This document shows, piece after piece, positions 35,098 through 41,113 of a stretch of DNA of 64,000 bases. A model generated the notes under the pieces. The model worked only from the letters and a program-made list of their open reading frames with translations, did not search any database and was not told the origin of the DNA. Position numbers and translations under genes: made by a program. The DNA is from CAYWEM01 sp964457225 (GTDB lineage Bacteria; Acidobacteriota; Aminicenantia; UBA2199): NCBI GenBank assembly GCA_964457225.1, contig CAYWEM010000005.1:1-64000 (forward strand), in the 5' to 3' direction. Each line of letters opens with the position of its first letter. Within the stretch, counting starts at the first letter, position 1.

Positions 35098-36246
35098 TTA
35101 AAGCCCGGCCAGGTCGGCTGCTTCCGAGCCGCGGCGGGGCCTGGAGCAGAGCATCATGTCACCGTCTTCATCCTGCCTGATGTAGAGCAACCTTTCCGAA
35201 GCGAATTCCAGGATCAGGGCCGGGATTTTGATCCGCGCCAGTTCCTTTCCCGCCGGGCTGACCATGATGTAAGCCTGTTCAGGGGTGTCAAGTTCTCCGT
35301 ATTCCCGGATCAGGAGGTTGCCTTCGGCGCTGAGCAGGAAGGATGAAAAGCAGGGCTGTACCGGATGGATGGATTCAGTGTAGAGCTCGGTGACCCGGCC
35401 GAAGTTGGCGAACCATTCGCGGCCCGAGCTGGTTTCCTGGAAACGCAGTTTCAGGGCAGTGCGCCATTCGGCCAGCAGGCCGGCGTCGACCGGCCGCGGG
35501 GGCGGCAGGGGGAGTTGCCGGGAGCCCTTTTTTCGTCCCTGCAGGTCGTAGAGCGCCAGGGAACGGTCGCGGCCGTCGCCGAAGACAATTTGCTCCTGGT
35601 CGTCCAGGGACCAGCCGTAGTTCGGAACGAAGGGCAGGCCCAGGTCGGCGCCGTCGTCCCTGAGGGAAATGCGGCTGGCATAGCTTTCGACCGCCAGCTC
35701 AGCCTGCACCCGGCCCCGGCCGTCCACCCGGATCAGTGAATGCCGCATCTCGTAAACGAAGTACTGCTTTTCGGGCCTTATGGTTCCCAGCTTGACGACT
35801 CCCAGCAGGAAATCACCGCCGGCGGTTTGTACGCCCCCGGTCAGCCCGGCCCGGCCGCCTTCCAGCAGGTCGAGGCGCAGTACTTCCCGCAGTTGGCCGT
35901 CCAGGCCCATGATGGTAATCCAGGGATTGCCCTGGAAACCCTCGGTCCATACCAGGCTTTGCCCGTCCCGGGTGAAAAAGAAGCGGGCACTGCCCCGGCG
36001 CCTGACTTCGCCCGGACCCTGGCCGGGGCCGCCGAAGCGGCGCAGGTAGGTGCCGTCCGGGCGGTAAACCCTGAAGTAGTCATCGCCGCGGTCGTAAGCG
36101 TAGACGTTGCCGTCGGGCCCCAGCGCGGCCTGCCCCGGCCTGGCCAGCAGGCCCGGGCCGCTCTGCTGGCCGTATTGAATTTCCCGGTCCCCGGCGGCCA
36201 GTGGTGCGGAGATCAACAGTATCAACAAGATGCAGTTTTTCACCAT
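35098..36246 (-). CDS. Secreted six-bladed beta-propeller protein
   Basis: A 382-residue exported protein with signal peptide MVKNCILLILLISAPLAAG. Repeated blade-like strands include ALGPDGNVYAYDRGDDYFRV, YRPDGTYLRRFGGPGQGPGE and DGRGRVQAELAV, matching the 6-bladed propeller (BF4221/NHL-like) pattern common in Bacteroidota and Acidobacteria. No catalytic motif. AAGGAG precedes the ATG. Confidence 0.82.
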   Translation of the reverse strand: MVKNCILLILLISAPLAAGDREIQYGQQSGPGLLARPGQAALGPDGNVYAYDRGDDYFRVYRPDGTYLRRFGGPGQGPGEVRRRGSARFFFTRDGQSLVWTEGFQGNPWITIMGLDGQLREVLRLDLLEGGRAGLTGGVQTAGGDFLLGVVKLGTIRPEKQYFVYEMRHSLIRVDGRGRVQAELAVESYASRISLRDDGADLGLPFVPNYGWSLDDQEQIVFGDGRDRSLALYDLQGRKKGSRQLPLPPPRPVDAGLLAEWRTALKLRFQETSSGREWFANFGRVTELYTESIHPVQPCFSSFLLSAEGNLLIREYGELDTPEQAYIMVSPAGKELARIKIPALILEFASERLLYIRQDEDGDMMLCSRPRRGSEAADLAGL

Positions 36247-36278
36247 GGTTCTCCTTGCTTCAAATCAAACATACGGGA

Positions 36279-37013
36279 TCAAGCCTGCTTTGGTTCCGGG
36301 GTTGATGAGATGGCCCGGGCTTCCAGCTCCAGTTCGATGACCTGCCGGCCGGCCTGGATTGAAAGCCGGGCTTCGCTGATGAGCACGGGCCGGCCCCGGC
36401 CCTCGATCAGCACCAGTTCGCCCGGCCTGCTGCCCGGCGGCCCCTTGAGCGCGTTGACCACGCTGATCAGCATCAGGATTTCCTGGAAGAAACGTACGAA
36501 CTCTTCATTCTGCAGGAGTGAAGCCAGGGCGTCTTCATCCAGCAGGACTTTGATGTCGGTTTTTTCATCGGCCCGGAAAACGCGGCGCAGGACGCCGACC
36601 AGATCCTGGAGGATCTCTTCCGGCGGCCTGAGCGGGCGGTGCCGGCTGGTTTTACGGTTGAAATCGATTTGCAGATTGCTCAGTTCAATGCGGACCCGCA
36701 GGCCCGGACCGGTCCCGGTCTGTTCTTCATTGCCGGCGCCGTTCAGGGCCAGTTTGAGGTTGATTCCGCTGAAGTCGTATGAAGCCCGCAGTTCCAGACT
36801 GCGGTCGGTCGATGATACCGAGAACTGCAGTCGCTCCCGGGTGCAGGACAAAGTGCTGAAGCCCAGTTTGCCGGCCAGATCGGCCAGCCCGGAAAACCGG
36901 GACTGGTCTGTGCAGGTCTGGTTTTTTGCAGTTGTTGTTGCCGGGCTGTTGAACCGGTCGGCCGGGGGGGCGCTATTTGCCTTAGCGGCCGGGCTTGAGC
37001 TGATTGTGTTCAT
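36279..37013 (-). CDS. Uncharacterised 244-residue protein
   Basis: I do not recognise it. The N-terminal ~50 residues are Ser/Ala/Thr-rich and probably disordered (SSSPAAKANSAPPA). The rest mixes beta strands and helices (LRVRIELSNLQIDFN, LASLLQNEEFVRFFQEILML). No signal peptide. The frame continues open upstream across the HEPN gene, but the ATG at 37011-37013 is the first that avoids that gene. A weak TATAGA ends seven bases upstream, and there is no SD. Confidence 0.6.
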   Translation of the reverse strand: MNTISSSPAAKANSAPPADRFNSPATTTAKNQTCTDQSRFSGLADLAGKLGFSTLSCTRERLQFSVSSTDRSLELRASYDFSGINLKLALNGAGNEEQTGTGPGLRVRIELSNLQIDFNRKTSRHRPLRPPEEILQDLVGVLRRVFRADEKTDIKVLLDEDALASLLQNEEFVRFFQEILMLISVVNALKGPPGSRPGELVLIEGRGRPVLISEARLSIQAGRQVIELELEARAISSTPEPKQA

Positions 37014-37116
37014 CTTGAAATCTATAACTGTTGTATCGGCCGGAAATCGCCAATCTTTAGCAGGGGCGCTCCCCTGGGGCGCCCAATTTTTTCTGGTTGA
37101 TCGTCGCGATAAAACC

Positions 37117-37140
37117 GGGCCGGGCAACCCGGCCCCTACA
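37117..37140. repeat. GTAG-footed palindrome (REP-like), copy 6
   Basis: GGGCCGGG-CAA-CCCGGCCC plus CTACA, 47 bp upstream of the second HEPN gene, same orientation as the other copies. Confidence 0.9.
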
Positions 37141-37152
37141 TTGGAATTTAGT

Positions 37153-37187
37153 TTGAACCCTTTTCGCTTATCTGCTAAAATCGACAG
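37153..37187 (+). promoter_or_regulatory. Promoter abutting GTG start of HEPN module 2 (leaderless type)
   Basis: TTGAAC (37153-37158), 17-base spacer, TAAAAT (37176-37181), six bases, GTG at 37188. Confidence 0.72.
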
Positions 37188-37577
37188 GTGGAAAAAAAAG
37201 CGGAGCTCATTGAATACTGGCTGAAAATCTCCGACCTGGATTACGAAGCCGCCCAAGTTCTCTTTCAGGGTGCTAAATTTCCGCATGCCCTTTTTTACCT
37301 GCACCTGAGCGTGGAAAAGATGCTGAAAGCTTTTTACATAAAGGCCAGGGGCGATCATCCTCCGAAAACCCACAACCTCGTTCTCATTGTCAGGGAAGCC
37401 GGCTTGGAGTTTTCTGAAGAAAAGCTTGAAATCGTGCTGGAAATCAACAGTTTCAACCAGGAAGCCAGGTATCCTGATGAAAAAATGGCATTTTACAAGA
37501 AATGTACTCGTGAATTCGCCGCTGTTTACCTGGAAAAGGGCCGGGAGATAAGATCGTGGTTGCGCCTGAAATTCTGA
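37188..37577 (+). CDS. HEPN-domain protein (module 2)
   Basis: A 129-residue HEPN protein (KISDLDYEAAQVLFQG, YLHLSVEKMLKAFYI, PPKTHNLVLIV), paralogous in layout to the HEPN gene at 30.2-30.6 kb. As there, the RX4-6H motif is absent and the conserved stretch reads QEARYPDE. GTG start with no SD. Its 3' end overlaps the MNT gene by 22 bp. Confidence 0.87.
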   Translation: MEKKAELIEYWLKISDLDYEAAQVLFQGAKFPHALFYLHLSVEKMLKAFYIKARGDHPPKTHNLVLIVREAGLEFSEEKLEIVLEINSFNQEARYPDEKMAFYKKCTREFAAVYLEKGREIRSWLRLKF

Positions 37578-37876
37578 ACATTGCCAGGGAATTCCGCCGG
37601 GCATTGCTGGAAAACGGAATTGCGGTTGAACGAATCTTCGTTTTCGGTTCTCATGCTACGGACAGTGCCGCTGAATGGAGCGATATCGACATTGCCGTCA
37701 TTGCTCCGGGGTTCGGGCGGGATCGCTTTCGAGAACGGGTATTGCTGATGAAAATCGCCTGCCGGGTCGATCCCAGGATAGAGCCCTTTCCTCTCGGTTG
37801 CCGTGAATTTGAACAAGAAGGCTGGCGCATGATGATTCACGAAATAAAAACCAGGGGCATAGAGATCGCGGCTTAG
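37556..37876 (+). CDS. MNT-type minimal nucleotidyltransferase (module 2)
   Basis: A 106-residue protein with an intact GSX10DXD motif (GSHATDSAAEWSDID). GTG start within the HEPN gene. Same length and overlap as module 1, but the sequences have diverged well apart from the motif. Probable regulator or antitoxin of the HEPN partner. Confidence 0.88.
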   Translation: MVAPEILNIAREFRRALLENGIAVERIFVFGSHATDSAAEWSDIDIAVIAPGFGRDRFRERVLLMKIACRVDPRIEPFPLGCREFEQEGWRMMIHEIKTRGIEIAA

Positions 37877-37884
37877 AGAAACCG

Positions 37885-37908
37885 GGGCCGGGCAACCCGG
37901 CCCCTACA
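37885..37908. repeat. GTAG-footed palindrome (REP-like), copy 7
   Basis: GGGCCGGG-CAA-CCCGGCCC plus CTACA, 9 bp after the module 2 MNT stop codon. Confidence 0.9.
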
Positions 37909-37945
37909 TTGCATAACGGACCTGGTGACACGGTGTGATTGATCC

Positions 37946-37969
37946 GGGCCGGGCAACCCGGCCCCTACA
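37946..37969. repeat. GTAG-footed palindrome (REP-like), copy 8
   Basis: An identical element 61 bp after copy 7, nearly the 62-bp spacing of the tandem array at 26.7 kb, but with a different intervening sequence. Confidence 0.9.
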
Positions 37970-37990
37970 TTGGGTTACACCCTTGATTTC

Positions 37991-38019
37991 TTGACTTGGG
38001 GGCGGGCGCTTAATAGAAT
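37991..38019 (+). promoter_or_regulatory. Sigma70-type promoter of lipase-like gene
   Basis: TTGACT (37991-37996), 17-base spacer, TAGAAT (38014-38019). AGGAGA precedes the ATG at 38057, a leadered gene. Confidence 0.6.
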
Positions 38020-38056
38020 CAGGAAATGAAATCAACAAGTACGCCAGGAGAATAAC

Positions 38057-39346
38057 ATGAAGCGAAACGTATTGTGCCTGAACACAGCAGCGGTCGTATT
38101 GCTGCTGGTCTGCCGGGTCGGCACGGCCGCCGGGCCGGCCCCGGCTCCGGGTCATTTACCCCTGGTCCTGGTGCACGGCTTCCTGGCCTCCGGGGACAGT
38201 TTTGAAAGCCAGGCCATGCGCTTCAGGCGGAAGGCTTTCAAAGCCGAACGCATCCACCTGTTTGACTGGAACAGCCTGAGCCGCGCCGGGAGCCTGGAAG
38301 CCCTGGCCGCCTTCATCGATGCCGTGCTGGAGAAAAACGGGGCGGAAAAGATCCTGCTGGCCGGGCATTCAGCCGGGGCCGGGCTCTGTTACGAATACCT
38401 GAAAAAACCTGAAAACGCAGCTAAAGTGAGTCGGTATGCCCACCTGGCCGGTCGGCCGGCGGCCGGACCGGCCGGGCCGGAAGGCCGGGTCCCGACCCTG
38501 AATGTCTATTCCAGGGCTGATTTCATCGTTCGCGGGGCCGATATACCCGGAGCCCGCAATGTAAGTTTCGATGAGTTGGATCACTACCAGGTGGCTACTT
38601 CGACGGAGAGCTTCGCCGCCCTGGTCGATTTTTTCGGGCAGAGCCCGCCGCACGGCACAGTTTACCCCGAGCCGTCGGAAATGGTCAAAATCAGCGGCAA
38701 GGCCTTGACCCTGGGTGAAAACAGGCCCTGCCCCGGCGCCCTGGTTGAGCTTTACCAGCTCGACCCGGCCAGCGGTTTCCGGCTGAGCGACCAGGCTGAC
38801 GCCATTTTCACGGTCGATGAACGGGGTACCTGGGGGCCTTTACCGACAGTGCGCGCCCAACCGGTGGAACTGGTCCTGACCGTCCCCGGTCAGCGGCCGG
38901 TGCACTACTATCGCCGCGGTTTTGCCACCGACAGTCACTGGGTTTACCTGCGGGCCATGCCTCCGGCTTCATCAATGGCCGGCATGTTGCTGGCCGCATT
39001 GCCGGCCGACGACCGCCAGACCGTGGTCGGCATTTTTTCCGCCTCCCGGGCGGTGATCCACGGCCGCGACCGGCTTGAATTCAACGGTGTCGAACTGAGC
39101 AGTGCCGAACTGGCCCCGGCTTCCGCTGCCAATATCGCCTGGTTCCTCTACGATGCCGACGGGAACGGACACGGTGACGGTCGGGCCATCCCAGTATTTT
39201 CCATGGCGCCTTTTCTGACCGGGGTGGACATGTACATCGAAGCCGGGGAAAGGAAAAGCCTATCGGTCTCACTTAACGGAGAAACCATCCGCTTTCAAAA
39301 CTGGAAATCAGCCTCCGAGGGACTGGTCATGCTGGTTTTTGACTGA
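38057..39346 (+). CDS. Secreted lipase-like alpha/beta hydrolase with C-terminal beta domain
   Basis: A 429-residue exported protein (signal MKRNVLCLNTAAVVLLLVC). Residues ~30-200 are an alpha/beta hydrolase: oxyanion region VLVHGFLASGDSF, nucleophile LAGHSAGAG, Asp in YSRADFIV and His in ELDHYQVAT. The last ~220 residues are beta-rich (ALVELYQLDPASG, VYLRAMPPAS). This order resembles Archaeoglobus AF1763-type lipases with a C-terminal beta barrel, from memory. Confidence 0.82.
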   Translation: MKRNVLCLNTAAVVLLLVCRVGTAAGPAPAPGHLPLVLVHGFLASGDSFESQAMRFRRKAFKAERIHLFDWNSLSRAGSLEALAAFIDAVLEKNGAEKILLAGHSAGAGLCYEYLKKPENAAKVSRYAHLAGRPAAGPAGPEGRVPTLNVYSRADFIVRGADIPGARNVSFDELDHYQVATSTESFAALVDFFGQSPPHGTVYPEPSEMVKISGKALTLGENRPCPGALVELYQLDPASGFRLSDQADAIFTVDERGTWGPLPTVRAQPVELVLTVPGQRPVHYYRRGFATDSHWVYLRAMPPASSMAGMLLAALPADDRQTVVGIFSASRAVIHGRDRLEFNGVELSSAELAPASAANIAWFLYDADGNGHGDGRAIPVFSMAPFLTGVDMYIEAGERKSLSVSLNGETIRFQNWKSASEGLVMLVFD

Positions 39347-39414
39347 CCTTATCCGGATGACGCCTCTGAGGAAAAGGTCCAGCGGGCTTGAGCCTTCCTT
39401 TTCATTCGAGTTGT

Positions 39415-39443
39415 TTGACATAGTGCCCCTTCTTTTTTACAAT
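39415..39443 (+). promoter_or_regulatory. Sigma70-type promoter
   Basis: Perfect TTGACA (39415-39420), 17-base spacer, TACAAT (39438-39443), 43 bases ahead of the next gene. Confidence 0.65.
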
Positions 39444-39486
39444 CAGCCGCAGGCGTGGAATTATTTCGGCGCCGGGAGCGGAAAAA

Positions 39487-39924
39487 ATGACTGAAAATGA
39501 AAAAAAACGCCGTCTGATCTTTTTGTCGCTTGTATTTTTACTGCTGGTTCCGGCCCTTGTTTTCTACTTGGTGCTGAAAAAAACCGAAGCTCCGGATGAA
39601 ATGCCGCTTGCAGAAATTGAAGGAAAACTGCACCATGGCTGGTCGCTTTTTTATCATGCTCAGGACGGAGAGTGGCGCATGCTCGATGAGGCCTGCTATG
39701 TTCTGAACGAGCGCAAGTACGTCAGCAGTGAAAACGAGCGCGAACGGTACCTGGTCCATCGGGTGGTATCAGGCGGAGTATTACGCATCATCTCTTCGCA
39801 GGGCCGCTGGAAGGAAGTAGAAGTCCTCGATGAAGATGGTTCGGCTCAGGCCAGGGGCTGGATCGACGCCGATCCCATCCGCAAAGTGGAAAGGCTGGAC
39901 CCGGGAATAAACGAACAGCACTGA
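39487..39924 (+). CDS. Small membrane-anchored protein with SH3-like tail (145 aa)
   Basis: One N-terminal membrane helix (LIFLSLVFLLLVPALVFYLVL) followed by a ~105-residue extracytoplasmic part with beta-strand periodicity (GGVLRIISSQGRWKEVEVLD, ARGWIDADPI) suggestive of an SH3-like fold. No close family recognised. It stands alone between promoters. Confidence 0.7.
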   Translation: MTENEKKRRLIFLSLVFLLLVPALVFYLVLKKTEAPDEMPLAEIEGKLHHGWSLFYHAQDGEWRMLDEACYVLNERKYVSSENERERYLVHRVVSGGVLRIISSQGRWKEVEVLDEDGSAQARGWIDADPIRKVERLDPGINEQH

Positions 39925-39959
39925 TTTTTCCCGGTCCGCGGAGCTTGGCTGAGGAGTTC

Positions 39960-39994
39960 TGGAAACACTTTTCGCAGCGTGCTAAAATGCCGGT
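39960..39994 (+). promoter_or_regulatory. Promoter abutting ATG start of WYL regulator (leaderless type)
   Basis: TGGAAA (39960-39965), 17-base spacer, TAAAAT (39983-39988), six bases, ATG at 39995. Confidence 0.65.
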
Positions 39995-40954
39995 ATGGCA
40001 AAAAAACTGGCATTTTCCCGTTACATCTGGTTCATAGATCAGGCTCGCCGGGATCGTTTTCCCAATGCCCGCAGTTTATCTGAAGAATTTGAGATAAGCC
40101 GGGTCCAGGCCCAGCGGGACGTGGAATTCATGCGTGATCTTCTCAGGGTTCCCATGGAGTACGACTACGGTGAAAAGGGCTACAAGCTGGCTGAAAAGAA
40201 ATTTTGCCTGCCCTCGGTCTGGATTGAGGAGAACGAGCTGCTGCTGCTGGCCGTGGCCAAGGAACTGCTCCGCGACCGGGACGCCAAGGCGATGCTTGAC
40301 GAGTTTTTTGACAAGATACTGCTGCTGAGTACTCCGGAAAGCTTGGAAGCCCTGGCCGGCCTGGTTTCCTACAAGGGCTCCTGCTACTACCGCCAGCCCC
40401 GGGGCGTGCTCAAGGACCTGATTCCCATCCTGCTGGCCGGCCGCCAGGCCCTGGTGGAGTACCAGCCGGTTTTTTCAACTGATCATAAAAAAGGAGAACT
40501 GACCATCTCGCCGCGCCACCTGGTCTTTTACCGCAGTAACTGGTACCTGCTGGCCCATTACAAGGAGAATCTCCGCACCTTCTCCCTGTCGCGCCTTTTG
40601 CGGGTGAAGATGCTGGAAGAACCGGCCCCGGATTTCGCTGAAGCGGAAATCCGCCAGTGCATTGAGCAGGCCTTCGGTATCTTCATCACCGACCAGCATC
40701 GTCCCCTGCGCGAGGTCAGGCTGAGGTTTTCCGCCCGGCTGGCCCAGTTCATCGAAACCCTGGTCTTTCACCGCGAACAGAAATTGCGGAAACTCGATGA
40801 CGGCGGCCTGGAAATCAGTTTCAATTCAACCATCAACCGTGAACTGGTCGGCGAGATCCTGCGCTACATCGACGAGGTTGACATACTGGAACCGGAAGAA
40901 CTGCGCCTGGAAGTCAGGCAGGTGATGGAGCGCGGCCTGCGGCGTTTGACCTGA
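39995..40954 (+). CDS. WYL-domain transcriptional regulator
   Basis: A 319-residue regulator: N-terminal winged helix-turn-helix (ARSLSEEFEISRVQAQRDVEF, residues ~20-50), WYL ligand-binding domain (~140-215, with SNWYLLAHYKENLRTFSLSR) and a C-terminal WCX domain. WYL proteins sense nucleotides or small ligands in defence and DNA-damage circuits. The target is unknown; no defence operon is adjacent, though a HEPN-MNT pair lies 2 kb away. Confidence 0.9.
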   Translation: MAKKLAFSRYIWFIDQARRDRFPNARSLSEEFEISRVQAQRDVEFMRDLLRVPMEYDYGEKGYKLAEKKFCLPSVWIEENELLLLAVAKELLRDRDAKAMLDEFFDKILLLSTPESLEALAGLVSYKGSCYYRQPRGVLKDLIPILLAGRQALVEYQPVFSTDHKKGELTISPRHLVFYRSNWYLLAHYKENLRTFSLSRLLRVKMLEEPAPDFAEAEIRQCIEQAFGIFITDQHRPLREVRLRFSARLAQFIETLVFHREQKLRKLDDGGLEISFNSTINRELVGEILRYIDEVDILEPEELRLEVRQVMERGLRRLT

Positions 40955-40966
40955 TCGCCCGGCCCG

Positions 40967-40999
40967 GCAGGCCTGCTGATGGTTTTTCGGTTTTTCACT
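40967..40999 (+). terminator. Possible terminator after WYL gene
   Basis: GCAGGCCTGC palindrome (40967-40976) followed by two T runs (GGTTTTTCGGTTTTTC). The 159-bp gap to the convergent kinase gene holds nothing else clear. Confidence 0.45.
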
Positions 41000-41113
41000 T
41001 TTTTTTTACCCTATCATCAAATGACATGGTGAGCCCTTTAGAATTGATTTCTGAACAAGAGATCAGCCCAAGGGTCGGGGGGAGAGAAGGAAAGCTGAAA
41101 GAGGCCGGATTTC

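Noticed and set aside
37062..37085. A second GC-rich palindrome family (GGGGCGCTCCCCTGGGGCGCCC)
   Set aside because: Only one copy was seen in the window, so it cannot be called a repeat from this sequence.
35740..37224. A 494-codon plus-strand open frame across the propeller and adjacent genes
   Set aside because: No SD, no domain and Arg/Ser-rich content. It spans the ends of two plausible minus-strand genes and a repeat element.
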